Source: Caldilineaceae bacterium
Lineage (GTDB): Bacteria; Chloroflexota; Anaerolineae; Caldilineales; Caldilineaceae
Length of the DNA stretch: 64,000 nucleotides
Assembly (NCBI GenBank): GCA_022842065.1
Contig: JALHQH010000021.1
Span: 62,001 to 126,000, forward strand
Direction: 5' to 3'
Part shown: positions 35,301 to 44,821 of the stretch, piece after piece
Layout: each line of letters begins with the position of its first letter
How positions within the stretch are numbered: position 1 is the stretch's first letter
Notes under the pieces: generated by a model
Database searches by the model: none
The model's input: the letters and a program-made list of their open reading frames with translations, nothing else
Told to the model about the DNA's origin: nothing
Position numbers and translations under genes: made by a program

Positions 35301-37622
35301 TTAGCTAGTCGTAGTGATGATCACCTGATCGGCTTGGCTTGCTTTGATCAACACGCCGCTATCGTTTGCTTGTACCACACCGCCTTCGACTGCATCAACG
35401 GCTGCCATGCCAACCAATAGCACCGCCCAGTCGGTGGCATCCCCCACTTGGGTGACGGTAATTTGCGACGCAACGCGTTGTACCGCAAAAGTCGCGGCCA
35501 CGTCGCCATCCAACGTGGGAATCTCGACGGTTTGCACGTCCCCATCGGCTAACCCATAAACGCGCAACGTAATCCCATCAGCATAGGCGTAGTCGGGGCG
35601 CGTCTCATTGTTGCCGACAGCGATCACGGTGCCGGGGCGCACCAAAAGCGGCAAACTCAGCGCGTCGTGGGTTTCCGTCACCCAGGCCGGCCCTTGTTTG
35701 ACCGCGCCAGTCACAAAGTGAGTCCAGTTACCAGCCGGCACATAGTAGGTCACCCCGCCATCGGCCGCGAAGACGGGGGCAACGAGCAGATTATCGCCAA
35801 GCATGTATTGGCGGTCGAGATAGAGACAGGTCGGATCGGCGGGGAACTCGACGAACATGGCGCGCATGACAGGAACGCCGGTGCGCACTGTGACCAATGC
35901 CTGGGCATAAAGATAGGGCATCAGCCGACACTTGAGCTTGGTAAAGTGGCGCAGCACCGCCACCGCTTCCTCATCAAAGAGCCAGGGCACGCGGTAGGAC
36001 GAACTACCATGCAGGCGGCTATGCGAAGAGAGCAACCCAAAGGCGATCCAGCGCTTGTAGAGTTCGCCATTCGGCATCCCCTCAAAGCCGCCAATGTCAT
36101 GGCTCCAGAAGCCGAAACCAGAGAGGCCAAGCGAGAGGCCACCACGCAAACTTTCCGCCATCGACGGAAAGGTCGAGTCGCTGTCACCGCCCCAGTGGAC
36201 CGGGAATTGTTGACCGCCGGTGGTCGCGGCACGCGCAAAAACAACCGCCTCCCCCGCGCCCCGCTCCGCTACTAGCAGATCAAAGACAGTTTTGTTAAAG
36301 AGATAACTGTAGTAATTGTGCATGCGCATGGGATCGCTGCCGTCATGATAGACTACATCGGTGGGAATGCGTTCGCCAAAATCGGTCTTAAAACAATCCA
36401 CGCCCATGTGGAGCAGCGCGCGCAATTTTTCAGCGTACCAGGCGCAGGCCGCGGGATTGGTAAAGTCAACCACCGCCAGCCCCGGCTGCCAGAGATCCCA
36501 TTGCCAAACTGCGCCGCTGGGGCGCTTGAGCAGATAGCCATGCGCCTTGCCTTCCGCAAACAAGGGGGAGCGTTGGGCAATATAGGGGTTGATCCAGACA
36601 CAGATACGCAATCCCCGCGCCTTCAGCCGCTGCAACATCCCTGCGGGGTCGGGAAAAGCTTGCCGGTCCCATGCAAAATCACACCAGTGGAACGCACGCA
36701 TCCAAAAGCAGTCAAAGTGAAAGATGTGGAGCGGCAGGTCGCGGTCGGCCATACCCTGGATAAAACTGGTAACGGTCGCCTCGTCATAGGTGGTGGTGAA
36801 AGAGGTGGAGAGCCAAAGCCCAAAGGACCAGGCCGGTGGCCGCGCCGGGCGGCCGGTGAGCGCTGTGTACTTTTGCAGAATTTCCTTGGGCGTTGGCCCA
36901 TAGATGATGAAATATTCGAGCTCGTGGCCAGGGACACTGAATTGCACCCGCGCCACCTTTTCCGAAGCAACCTCAAAGGCCACCGCACCAGGGTGGTTGA
37001 CAAAGACGCCATAACCGCCGTTGGTGAGATAGAAGGGCACATTTTTGTAAGCCTGTTCGCTGCTCGTACCGCCATCGCGGTTCCACATGTCAACGACTTG
37101 ACCATTTTTGACAAAGGCAGTGAAACGCTCGCCCAGCCCATAGACATTTTCACCCACGCCTAGCGCCAGTTGTTCGTGCAGAAAATGCCCTTCGCCCGCT
37201 ACCTCCATAATCGCCATCCCGCGCGGTGGGCTGCTGGTCACCACACGGCCATCTGCCCGGTAGTCAACCTGCCACGGTTGATCCTTGGCAATGTGAACAG
37301 ACAGTTCGCCGCTGGTGAGGGTTGCAGCCTGGGCCGCATTGGTCACCACCACAGCCGGCGCAAGCGCCGGGGAAAGGCCAAACTGCGGCTGCGCCTCATC
37401 CCCACCCGCAAAATTGGTCAGCCGGACGCGGATCACATCGGTCAGCGGCGACGAAAAGGTCACGGTCAACAGCGGACCAGTCAACGTGTCGCCGCGGTGC
37501 CGAATCGCGCGCGTCGCATAGATGGTTAGCGTGTCGGCAGTGGTCACCACATCGTGTGCTTCGGTTGGATAAAAGGGCTGCACACCTGGTCGCATGAGCC
37601 AGTTACCATCAGTAAATTTCAT
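35301..37622 (-). CDS. GH31 alpha-glycosidase, probably alpha-xylosidase (YicI-like)
   Basis: 773 residues, the same length as E. coli YicI (772). The N-terminal beta-sandwich starts MKFTDGNWLMRPGVQPFYP, like YicI. The catalytic nucleophile Asp lies in CFKTDFGERIPTDV (about residue 415) and the acid/base Asp in HWGGDSDSTF (about 480). The SYRVPWLFDEEAV and MLGDNLLVAPVF blocks are also family marks. It would release xylose from xyloglucan fragments such as isoprimeverose. No signal peptide, hence cytoplasmic. ATG 37622 opens into the promoter region shared with the acyl-CoA synthetase gene. Confidence 0.92.
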   Translation of the reverse strand: MKFTDGNWLMRPGVQPFYPTEAHDVVTTADTLTIYATRAIRHRGDTLTGPLLTVTFSSPLTDVIRVRLTNFAGGDEAQPQFGLSPALAPAVVVTNAAQAATLTSGELSVHIAKDQPWQVDYRADGRVVTSSPPRGMAIMEVAGEGHFLHEQLALGVGENVYGLGERFTAFVKNGQVVDMWNRDGGTSSEQAYKNVPFYLTNGGYGVFVNHPGAVAFEVASEKVARVQFSVPGHELEYFIIYGPTPKEILQKYTALTGRPARPPAWSFGLWLSTSFTTTYDEATVTSFIQGMADRDLPLHIFHFDCFWMRAFHWCDFAWDRQAFPDPAGMLQRLKARGLRICVWINPYIAQRSPLFAEGKAHGYLLKRPSGAVWQWDLWQPGLAVVDFTNPAACAWYAEKLRALLHMGVDCFKTDFGERIPTDVVYHDGSDPMRMHNYYSYLFNKTVFDLLVAERGAGEAVVFARAATTGGQQFPVHWGGDSDSTFPSMAESLRGGLSLGLSGFGFWSHDIGGFEGMPNGELYKRWIAFGLLSSHSRLHGSSSYRVPWLFDEEAVAVLRHFTKLKCRLMPYLYAQALVTVRTGVPVMRAMFVEFPADPTCLYLDRQYMLGDNLLVAPVFAADGGVTYYVPAGNWTHFVTGAVKQGPAWVTETHDALSLPLLVRPGTVIAVGNNETRPDYAYADGITLRVYGLADGDVQTVEIPTLDGDVAATFAVQRVASQITVTQVGDATDWAVLLVGMAAVDAVEGGVVQANDSGVLIKASQADQVIITTTS

Positions 37623-37787
37623 CGGTCACTTCCTTACCCGCAATTTGATTGGTTGACAATCTATCATCTCATGTTATTATGGTGCCACGCCCTTTTCCCG
37701 ACAACTTTAGACAACCAAATATTGGGACAAATCAACACTTTTGTAGGACAGAACGCTTGTCCACTACTAGCCAACTTGGAGACGAAC

Positions 37788-39719
37788 ATGGCACAAATCC
37801 GTACCATCGCCGACATCGAGGCAATGGAGGCAATGGCGCTGGCTGCACGCCAGTTACCCACCAACCTCCACGACTTTTTTATCCGCTCTGCCCAGAACTT
37901 TGGGGACAAAGATGCGCTGGTCTTCTTTTTGCAAGGGACCGCGTATCAGCAGGCCGTTCACTTTTCCTACCGCGAACTACTGGCCAAGATCCGGCAGACG
38001 GCCAACCTGTTACATGGGCTGGGGATCGGGCCGCAAGATACCGTCAGTTATGTGCTGCCCAACCTGCCCCAGACCTATTTCACCCTCTATGGCAGCACCC
38101 TGGCCGGCATTGCCAACCCAATCAACCCGCTGCTGGAACCGCATGTGATCGCCGAAATCATGAACGCGGCGCAGACCAAAGTGCTGGTCACCCTTGCCCC
38201 CTTTCCCAAGACTGACCTCTGGGAAAAGATGGCGGCGATTGTCGACAAAGTCCCCACGTTGCAGACCATTCTGCGCATTGATATTGGCGGTTATCTGCAT
38301 GGCGTCAAAAAGTTGTTGGTCAAGCTAATCGGGCTGCGTAAGGGCAAAGAAGCGGTCCGCGCCAAAGTGTTGGATTTTGACAAAACCCTTGCCCGCTATC
38401 CCACCGGTAAGCTCACCAGTGGCCGCGTGATCGGACCGGACGAGGTTGCCGCCTACTTTCACACCGGCGGCACGACCGGTGTACCCAAGTTGGCTATGCA
38501 CACGCACTTCAACCAGATTTATGACGGCTGGGCCTCGGGCGAGATGATCGATGGCAACATCAATGATGTAAATCTCCTGGGCCTGCCCCTTTTTCACAAC
38601 TATGGGGCGATTGCGATTGGGCTGGCCAGTTGGGTCTCCGGCACCACGCTGGTGATGGCCACGCCGCAAGGCTTCCGCGGCGAAGGGGTGATCCCCAACC
38701 TCTGGCCGATTCTTGACCATTACAAGTGTACCATTTTTAGCGGCGTCCCCACCCTCTTTAGTACGCTGCTCAACGTGCCGACCAATGGCATCGACCTGAG
38801 TCGTGTACGCCTGGCCACTTCCGGTGCTGCGGCGTTGCCGGTCGAAGTGGCTAACCAATTTACCGCCAAAACCGGCATTAAAATTCTGGAAGGCTACGGC
38901 CTCACCGAGGGCACCTCGGTTTCGGCAGTCAACCCGGTAGCCGGTGCCTCACGGGTTGGTTCGGTGGGGTTTCGCTATCCTTATCAGCAAGTCCGGCCGG
39001 CGATCCTGGACGGCAACCGGATCGAGCGTTTTTGTGACCCTAACGAGAGCGGTCTATTATTGGTGAACGGGCCGAATGTCTTTCCCGGCTACCGCGAAGA
39101 GTTTCATAACAAGGGGATTTTTATCGAAGGGGAGGGCGGTGCGCGCTGGCTCAACACCGGCGACCTGGCGCGCGTGGACGAGGATGGCTACTTGTGGCTA
39201 ACTGGGCGCCAGAAAGAGCTGATCATCCGCGGCGGGCATAACATCGACCCACGCCAGATCGAAGAGACGCTACATCAGCATCCGGCGGTGGCGTTGGCTG
39301 CCGCGGTCGGTCGCCCCGATGCGCGAGTCGGCGAACTGCCGGTGGCCTATGTCGAGCTGAAGCCTAATATGACCGTCACGGTGGACGAATTGCTCGCCTT
39401 TGCCCAGGAACATATCGGCGAACGGGCCGCCGTGCCCAAGGAGATTGTGATCCTCGACAAGCTGCCCCTCACCGCGGTCGGCAAGCTCTACAAACCGGCC
39501 TTGATCTTTACACAGATCGAACAGGTCTTCCGGACTGAATTGGCGCCGATCGGCGAGATTGGCGATTGCCAGATCCAGATGGAAAGTGATAAACGGCTGG
39601 GCATTGTGGCCAAGGTCACGATCACTGGCGTCGATGGCTGCGATCTGGCCGCGTTAGAGAACGCAGTCAAGGCGGCGCTGGGCAATTACGCAGTACATAC
39701 AACAATCAGCGTGCAGTAG
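37788..39719 (+). CDS. Acyl-CoA synthetase (AMP-forming, ANL superfamily)
   Basis: 643 residues from ATG 37788, where GGAG (37778-37781) is six bases upstream; the frame runs back to 37554 over the GH31 start and is not coding there. The AMP/ATP P-loop reads FHTGGTTGVPKLAMHTH, followed by GYGLTEGTSVSAV (A5), the hinge LTGRQKELIIRGGHNI and the catalytic Lys in PLTAVGKLYKP near the end. It converts a carboxylic acid, ATP and CoA to acyl-CoA. The large size and a neighbouring 2-hydroxyacyl-CoA lyase-like gene suggest a (2-hydroxy) fatty acid as substrate. Confidence 0.92.
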   Translation: MAQIRTIADIEAMEAMALAARQLPTNLHDFFIRSAQNFGDKDALVFFLQGTAYQQAVHFSYRELLAKIRQTANLLHGLGIGPQDTVSYVLPNLPQTYFTLYGSTLAGIANPINPLLEPHVIAEIMNAAQTKVLVTLAPFPKTDLWEKMAAIVDKVPTLQTILRIDIGGYLHGVKKLLVKLIGLRKGKEAVRAKVLDFDKTLARYPTGKLTSGRVIGPDEVAAYFHTGGTTGVPKLAMHTHFNQIYDGWASGEMIDGNINDVNLLGLPLFHNYGAIAIGLASWVSGTTLVMATPQGFRGEGVIPNLWPILDHYKCTIFSGVPTLFSTLLNVPTNGIDLSRVRLATSGAAALPVEVANQFTAKTGIKILEGYGLTEGTSVSAVNPVAGASRVGSVGFRYPYQQVRPAILDGNRIERFCDPNESGLLLVNGPNVFPGYREEFHNKGIFIEGEGGARWLNTGDLARVDEDGYLWLTGRQKELIIRGGHNIDPRQIEETLHQHPAVALAAAVGRPDARVGELPVAYVELKPNMTVTVDELLAFAQEHIGERAAVPKEIVILDKLPLTAVGKLYKPALIFTQIEQVFRTELAPIGEIGDCQIQMESDKRLGIVAKVTITGVDGCDLAALENAVKAALGNYAVHTTISVQ

Positions 39720-39723
39720 AGCG

Positions 39724-39811
39724 GTCGCGTGGTCTCGTGGTCGTGTGGTCCGGATGTCGCGACTACGCGACTACGCGACTACGCGACTACGCGACCACGA
39801 GACCACGCGAC
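39724..39811. repeat. Inverted repeat with 8-base tandem core (family B, copy 3)
   Basis: Arms gtcgcgtggtctcgtggtcg (39724-39743) and cgaccacgagaccacgcgac (39792-39811) match perfectly over 20 bases. Between them the unit gactacgc is repeated four times in tandem. The units are shared with repeats near 25.8 and 30.6 kb. It sits four bases past the acyl-CoA synthetase stop and just before the lyase gene, so it may tune read-through. Confidence 0.65.
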
Positions 39812-39847
39812 GATTTACGCAGTTCACAACGCTTCAGGAACAAAGGT

Positions 39848-41602
39848 ATGGCTGCGACCACCCATTCGACAACCGATCTTCACGGCGGCACCCTTGTCGG
39901 CGAGGTGTTGGCGCGCCAGGGGGTGCACTTTCTCTACACGCTCTGTGGCGGCCACATTTCGCCGATCCTGGTTGGTGCCGCGGCAGCGGGCATCCGAGTC
40001 ATCGACGTGCGCCACGAAGCGACCGCCGTTTATGCCGCTGATGCGACGGCGCGTCTGACCGGCCTTCCCGGTGTCGCGGCGGTGACCGCCGGCCCTGGGG
40101 TGACGAACACAATCACACCGCTTAAAAATGCGCAGATGGCCCAGTCGCCGGTCGTGTTGATTGGCGGGGCAGCGGCAACTTTGCTCAAGGGGCGCGGGGC
40201 GTTGCAGGATATCGATCACCTGGCCGTGGTGAAGTCGTTGGTCAAGTGGTCTAAAGCGGTAACCAGTGTACGCGAGATTGTGCCGGCCCTCACCCATGCC
40301 TTTCAGGTGGCGCAAAGCGGGACGCCTGGCCCCGTCTTTGTTGAAATCCCCATCGACTTGCTTTATCCCTTTGATGTGGTCAAAGCCTGGACGTTGGCCG
40401 GCACAGGTAAGGGCGCGAATGGACAACTGTTGCGCGCTTACCTTAACCTGCATCTGCGGCGAACCTATTGGCGTGCCTGGGCCCAGCGGGCCGTTGCCCC
40501 CAGTGTGATTGCCTCATCGGCCCCCAGTACTGGGCAGGTGCAACAGGCATGGCGGCACCTGCAAAAAGCGCAACGGCCGACGCTGATCATCGGCAGCCAG
40601 GCCTTGTTCGAGACCGGTCAAGCCACAGCAGTACAAGCAGCCGTGCAAAAGTTAGGGATCCCCACCTTTCTCTCCGGCATGGCGCGTGGGTTGCTTGGGC
40701 TTGATGGCTTACACATTCGCCATCAACGTTCGCAAGCCCTGCGCGAAGCCGATCTGGTAATCCTGGCCGGCGTGCCCAATGACTTTCGCCTCAACTATGG
40801 GCGGACGATTGGGCGCGACGCGGTCACCATTGGCGTCAACCGCAACCAGCAGGATCTCACCCGCAATCGCCGCCCGACGCTGGCGATTCAGGCCGATGCG
40901 GGGCGCTTTTTGCAACAATTGGCTGGTCAAGCCGGCGCAACGCCACCAACGCGTTGGCAAGCGTGGCAGGCGGCCCTATCGGCGCGTGACACGGCGCGCG
41001 ATCAAGAAATTGGGGTACAAGCCACGCTACCGACCAGCTATGTCAACCCCCTTCGCCTCTGCCAGGTGCTAGAGCAGGTCATCGGCACCGAGAGCATCAT
41101 TGTAGGCGATGGGGGTGATTTTGTAGGCACGGCGAGCTATATTGTGCGCCCGCGCGCGCCGCTCACCTGGCTCGATCCCGGTGCGTTTGGCACATTGGGC
41201 GTTGGTGGCGGCTTTGCCCTCGCCGCCAAACTTGCCCAGCCCAACGCCGAAGTCTGGTTGCTCTATGGCGATGGGGCAGCGGGTTATTCGCTGGCCGAGT
41301 TTGACACCTTTGCCCGCCACGGCGTGGGGGTAATCGCCGTGGTCGGCAATGACGCAGGCTGGACGCAGATCGCACGGGAACAGGTAGAGCTGTTAGGCAC
41401 AGGACTTGGCACCGAGTTGGCCTACACAGCCTATCACCGGGTAGCCGAGGGTTATGGTGGCGTTGGGTTTTGTGTACAAGCAGAGGAGGAGCTCGCCGCA
41501 ACGTTGCGCCAGGCACAAGCGATTGCACAGGGGGGCAAGGCGGTGTTGGTTAACGTACTGCTGGGTAAGAGTGAATTTAGGAAGGGGTCGATTTCGGTTT
41601 AA
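39848..41602 (+). CDS. Thiamine-diphosphate enzyme, ILVBL/2-hydroxyacyl-CoA lyase-like
   Basis: 584 residues from ATG 39848; the frame upstream runs through the repeat and is not coding. The TPP-enzyme three-domain plan is clear: catalytic Glu in [20 protein letters not shown] (about residues 55-60), [20 protein letters not shown], and the diphosphate motif [16 protein letters not shown] followed by VVGNDAGW. The Cys-Gly-Gly-His-Ile-Ser-Pro block ([14 protein letters not shown]) is as in animal ILVBL (HACL2) rather than acetolactate synthase. That enzyme cleaves 2-hydroxyacyl-CoA to a shorter aldehyde and formyl-CoA. Its place behind an acyl-CoA synthetase supports that reaction. Acetolactate-synthase-type function remains possible. 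Confidence 0.85.
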   Translation: MAATTHSTTDLHGGTLVGEVLARQGVHFLYTLCGGHISPILVGAAAAGIRVIDVRHEATAVYAADATARLTGLPGVAAVTAGPGVTNTITPLKNAQMAQSPVVLIGGAAATLLKGRGALQDIDHLAVVKSLVKWSKAVTSVREIVPALTHAFQVAQSGTPGPVFVEIPIDLLYPFDVVKAWTLAGTGKGANGQLLRAYLNLHLRRTYWRAWAQRAVAPSVIASSAPSTGQVQQAWRHLQKAQRPTLIIGSQALFETGQATAVQAAVQKLGIPTFLSGMARGLLGLDGLHIRHQRSQALREADLVILAGVPNDFRLNYGRTIGRDAVTIGVNRNQQDLTRNRRPTLAIQADAGRFLQQLAGQAGATPPTRWQAWQAALSARDTARDQEIGVQATLPTSYVNPLRLCQVLEQVIGTESIIVGDGGDFVGTASYIVRPRAPLTWLDPGAFGTLGVGGGFALAAKLAQPNAEVWLLYGDGAAGYSLAEFDTFARHGVGVIAVVGNDAGWTQIAREQVELLGTGLGTELAYTAYHRVAEGYGGVGFCVQAEEELAATLRQAQAIAQGGKAVLVNVLLGKSEFRKGSISV

Positions 41603-41736
41603 GCTGTTCGTTTACCGAATCTACGACCAACAGATTCTCTAAAGGTCTTCTCTGTGGTAACGTATCCCTCGGGTCAGCTCAGAAAATCAGATGAAACAAA
41701 GGGAATTTGCGTGAATGCAATCGCGAAAATTGTGGG

Positions 41737-42021
41737 GTGGCTGTGCTTTGGGGCGTTACAGGCATGTTTGCCGCCGTTGGATTACAGGTATACCTGGGCG
41801 CGGATGGTCTGATTTTTTCGTGTGGATCGCTGAGTATCGCCATCGGCATGGGCTTATTACAGATCACGACGCTGAGCGAGGAAGGGCGCAACATGTTTTA
41901 TGAGGGGATCAAGCCAGATGAGGATTATCTGAATCTGGGCGTTGTTTTTCTGTGGGGGATTCCCGTTACCCTGGTGTTCTTAGGTACGGCGTGGTGGGTA
42001 ATTGGCCAGCTTGCGTCTTGA
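41737..42021 (+). CDS. Small membrane protein of unknown function
   Basis: 94 residues if GTG 41737 is the start; the frame extends to TTG 41707. Three hydrophobic segments are seen: VLWGVTGMFAAVGLQVYLGA, FSCGSLSIAIGMGLLQIT and VFLWGIPVTLVFLGTAWWVI. An amphipathic acidic linker (EEGRNMFYEGIKPDEDYLNL) lies between the last two. No family recognised. Its 3' end overlaps by about 40 bases the 3' end of another small membrane-protein gene on the opposite strand. Confidence 0.55.
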   Translation: MAVLWGVTGMFAAVGLQVYLGADGLIFSCGSLSIAIGMGLLQITTLSEEGRNMFYEGIKPDEDYLNLGVVFLWGIPVTLVFLGTAWWVIGQLAS

Positions 42022-42222
42022 GTGCCGATCAAGCAGCATCGAAACACCAAGTAAACTCGCCGCTGACCCAGTGAGGAACCACGCGATATGTAAGACGACG
42101 TGCCACCACGGCGCGGTGAGGTTGAGATAGTCCTGTCCTGAAATCTGCATGGTAACCGAAGTCACGCCCCATACAGTGACCAGCACAAGCGTCAGGATGA
42201 GTAAGATCATAAATCGTATCAT
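41980..42222 (-). CDS. Small two-span membrane protein
   Basis: 80 residues. Two hydrophobic helices (MILLILTLVLVTVWGVTSVT; VVLHIAWFLTGSAASLLGVS) are separated by a polar loop with an aromatic belt (APWW), and the end is basic (RHSRRKLANYPPRR), which would face the cytoplasm. No family recognised. It converges with and overlaps the other small membrane-protein gene by 42 bases. Confidence 0.5.
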   Translation of the reverse strand: MIRFMILLILTLVLVTVWGVTSVTMQISGQDYLNLTAPWWHVVLHIAWFLTGSAASLLGVSMLLDRHSRRKLANYPPRRT

Positions 42223-42353
42223 GGCCCGATTCTACCACAGTAGCTAAGGGAATGCAATCTGTTGAGAAAATCGACTCAGTAACTTACACAATAGAAGAGA
42301 AAAATGATAAATCAGCAACGACAATGCTGTAACTCCTATGTGATATAGTTGGC

Positions 42354-42408
42354 GGTTGTCATCATTTAACATTTTTACGTATGGAGAAAATCCTAAATGA
42401 TGACAACC
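42354..42408. terminator. Hairpin downstream of the flavin oxidase unit
   Basis: Perfect 15-bp arms ggttgtcatcattta (42354-42368) and taaatgatgacaacc (42394-42408), 25-base loop. It lies about 80 bases beyond the last minus-strand gene of the flavin-oxidase pair. No long T run on the minus strand, so terminator is a moderate call. Confidence 0.5.
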
Positions 42409-42486
42409 GTCAGTACAAGAACAGACCGGCAGATGCGCAGTCACTCAGCCGCCGCGGGATACGGTTGAACCTGAGATTGAGCCTTA

Positions 42487-42714
42487 CTAGGTTTCAGCAG
42501 CCAGTTCTTCAACCTGCTCCTGCAAAAAGGCAGTCAAGGCCTGCCACTCTTGAAAGTGACGCCATGCCCCATTCGGCACATGTTGTACTTTGCCGCGCCA
42601 GACCACCATGCCAGAGTCAAGAATCTCGGGCCAGATGCGCACGGTAAAAAGTTGTGATGGCGGTTTGGCTGTCGCTTCGTCATTGCGGCTGGCGTTGTTG
42701 GTGTCAGCGTTCAT
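42487..42714 (-). CDS. Small conserved-looking protein next to a flavin oxidase
   Basis: 75 residues. After a variable polar N-terminus the body reads FTVRIWPEILDSGMVVWRG and VQHVPNGAWRHFQEWQALTA, then a Glu-rich helix. This looks like a small beta-hairpin plus helix protein seen as a stand-alone ORF in related bacteria; function unknown. The start is one base past the stop of the flavin oxidase gene, so the two are translated together. Confidence 0.65.
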   Translation of the reverse strand: MNADTNNASRNDEATAKPPSQLFTVRIWPEILDSGMVVWRGKVQHVPNGAWRHFQEWQALTAFLQEQVEELAAET

Positions 42715-42715
42715 C

Positions 42716-44134
42716 TCACACCGTCGGCTTGATATTCTGATTCATCCGGAAGAGATTGTGGGGGTCGTACTTGTTTTTGAGTTCGACCAATCGTTGGTGA
42801 TTGGGACCATAGGCTGCCGCCGCCGCTTCGGGATCACTGGCAAAGTTGGTATAGAGACCGCCCGCTGAGTAGGGTTGGAGCGCTTTGATGTAGTCGCGTG
42901 CCCAACTCATGTTACGTTCGCTGTCGGCGGGGTCATCCCAGACGAGATCAATGCTGTAGAGCAGCGGCACATCGCGGCCACGGAAAGCCGTTTCGCTGAC
43001 CGGCACTCGACTCATCGCGCCGCCATAAAGCCAGAGGACCAGGATCGAGAGCGCGGTGGGTTTTTCATGGGCGCGGCTGATCAGGGCGTCCAGCACGTCG
43101 TCATCTAGGCGCTTGAGATCGGTTGATTTATTGTAATAGAGATGGCCGCCTTTGGGGAAGAAGGGATCAAAGGATTTTTGCACCATCGTATAGGGCATCT
43201 TTCCACTCAGATCGAGCAGCGGCGTTGCTAACTCACGCAAGGGTTGCAAGAGGCGTTCCCCTTCATCGGCGTCACCGGCATAAACAGCACCGACAGCAAC
43301 CACCGGCATACCCCACATACTGCTGGGAACGGGGTCAATGCTGGGGATGCTCCAGAAGAAGGCCGCTGCACTAATCTCATCCGGCGCAGTTTTCATAAAA
43401 TTCCGCCAGGCAGACAAAACTTGCTTGGCATCGGCCTGTGCATATAGAGTCGTGGCTGACATCACAAGGGGACCGACAGGATGGCACTGATATTCAAAGC
43501 AAGTGACGATGCCAAAGTTACCGCCACCACCACGGATGCCCCAGAAGAGATCGCTGTTTTCAGTAGCACTTAGATGACGAAACTCGCCATCAGCCGTTAC
43601 CATGTCGGCACGGATTAGATTGTCACAGGCCAGGCCATATTTGTGCCGCAGCCACCCCATGCCGCCGCCAAGCGTCAAGCCAGCAATCCCTGTTTCAGAA
43701 ACTACCCCCATTGGGGTTGCTAAACCAAAGACTTGCGTTTCCCGATCCAATTCACCCAAAGTGACCCCAGCTTGAGCGCGGACTGTACGCCCCTTGGGGT
43801 CAACCTGAATCCCCTTCAGCAGGGAAAGATCGATCATCAAGGCGTCATCCTGCACCGCAAAGCCAGCGACATGGTGACCACCACCGCGCACAGTAAACAA
43901 GAGTTGATGGGTACGGGCAAAGTTAATGGCATCGATCACATCAGCAACACCAGTGCAACGTGCAATCATGGCAGGTTTGCGATCATACATCTTGTTCCAG
44001 ATCGCGCGGGTTTCGTCGTATGCTGGGTCATCCGGGAAAAGGATGGGACCAGCAAAACTTTGGCGGAAGGCGACAATAGTTTCAGCGGCAAGTGTAATGG
44101 ACGCGCCAGCAGTGGTCAAGATTTTCAGCGACAT
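42716..44134 (-). CDS. FAD-linked oxidoreductase, berberine-bridge-enzyme (BBE) family
   Basis: About 472 residues from ATG 44134, with GGAG (rc of 44141-44144) six bases upstream. The VAO-type FAD domain has TVRGGGHHVAGFAVQD, whose first His of the GGGHH block is the usual covalent-FAD residue, and GLACDNLI, whose Cys is the second covalent site in BBE-like enzymes. So bicovalent FAD is likely. The C-terminal BBE tail KYDPHNLFRMNQNI is intact. Such enzymes oxidise sugars, alcohols or secondary metabolites with O2. No signal peptide is present. Substrate unknown. Confidence 0.92.
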   Translation of the reverse strand: MSLKILTTAGASITLAAETIVAFRQSFAGPILFPDDPAYDETRAIWNKMYDRKPAMIARCTGVADVIDAINFARTHQLLFTVRGGGHHVAGFAVQDDALMIDLSLLKGIQVDPKGRTVRAQAGVTLGELDRETQVFGLATPMGVVSETGIAGLTLGGGMGWLRHKYGLACDNLIRADMVTADGEFRHLSATENSDLFWGIRGGGGNFGIVTCFEYQCHPVGPLVMSATTLYAQADAKQVLSAWRNFMKTAPDEISAAAFFWSIPSIDPVPSSMWGMPVVAVGAVYAGDADEGERLLQPLRELATPLLDLSGKMPYTMVQKSFDPFFPKGGHLYYNKSTDLKRLDDDVLDALISRAHEKPTALSILVLWLYGGAMSRVPVSETAFRGRDVPLLYSIDLVWDDPADSERNMSWARDYIKALQPYSAGGLYTNFASDPEAAAAAYGPNHQRLVELKNKYDPHNLFRMNQNIKPTV

Positions 44135-44353
44135 CGTTTGCTCCTTTTTTGAGTTATATCGAGCGGTTGCTACAAATTGCGACAGGCTGTCATAACATAG
44201 CAAAGACTGCGTTCCGCCAGCGTTCCGCCAGCGATGCTTTGAAGTAGAAATAGCGACAGAATCGTTCTGCGTACTTATTTGACAAACGCCTACACACTGT
44301 TATACTCTATCTGCTATTAATTGATCGGCATTGGTTGCAATCGGTCGATAAGG

Positions 44354-44590
44354 ATGAAAACAACGCGCTATTTTGAAGAGCAAATTTTGCGTAAACGTCC
44401 TTACCTGAAGCGGGCTTGGTGTGAAAAGGCTTTAGAAGAACCGGCGTATTATGATATACAAGCAGAGGATGACCGGATGCGTTTTTACATCTACGTGCTT
44501 GAACTAGGTTGCTATCTGCGTGTGGTAACACTCGCTGATGGTAAAACGGTTCATAACGCCTTCCCTGATCCTGGTTTTCGGCTTCCTTGA
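44354..44590 (+). CDS. Small protein, partner of DUF2283 protein
   Basis: 78 residues from ATG 44354. Sequence RYFEEQILRKRPYLKRAWCE followed by an acidic-aromatic beta region (RMRFYIYVLELGCYLRVVTL). Size, charge and pairing with a DUF2283 gene eight bases downstream fit a widespread bacterial two-gene module often regarded as toxin-antitoxin-like. The activity has not been shown and I do not name it. The upstream region carries a tandem gcgttccgcca repeat at about 44211-44232. Confidence 0.7.
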   Translation: MKTTRYFEEQILRKRPYLKRAWCEKALEEPAYYDIQAEDDRMRFYIYVLELGCYLRVVTLADGKTVHNAFPDPGFRLP

Positions 44591-44598
44591 GAAAAACG

Positions 44599-44814
44599 AT
44601 GAAATTTCACTATTATTCAGAAACAGATTCTCTCTATATTGAATTATCAGACCAACCTAGCATTGAAACGCACGAAATCAAACCAGGTATTGTGCTTGAT
44701 TTTGGCCAGGAAGGGCAATTGGTTGGTATCGATCTCGATCATGCCAGTCGTTTTATCAATCTTTCCAAGATCGAAATGGATTCTTTGCCGCTACGTACAC
44801 TAGCCTTCGCCTGA
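44599..44814 (+). CDS. DUF2283-family small protein
   Basis: 71 residues from ATG 44599. FHYYSETDSLYIELSDQPSI followed by GIVLDFGQEGQLVGIDLDHA is the standard DUF2283 pattern (Y-D-x-x-D-x-L-Y-I and V-x-G-I-E/D). Found in many bacteria beside a small partner gene, as here. Likely the antitoxin or regulatory half of the pair, by analogy only. It ends just before the convergent SARP-like regulator gene. Confidence 0.85.
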   Translation: MKFHYYSETDSLYIELSDQPSIETHEIKPGIVLDFGQEGQLVGIDLDHASRFINLSKIEMDSLPLRTLAFA

Positions 44815-44821
44815 CTTCTCG

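Noticed and set aside
39724..39811. Possible CRISPR-like tandem repeat.
   Set aside because: Units are 8 bases with no spacers of even length; it is a simple repeat inside an inverted repeat. No CRISPR array or cas gene was found in the window.
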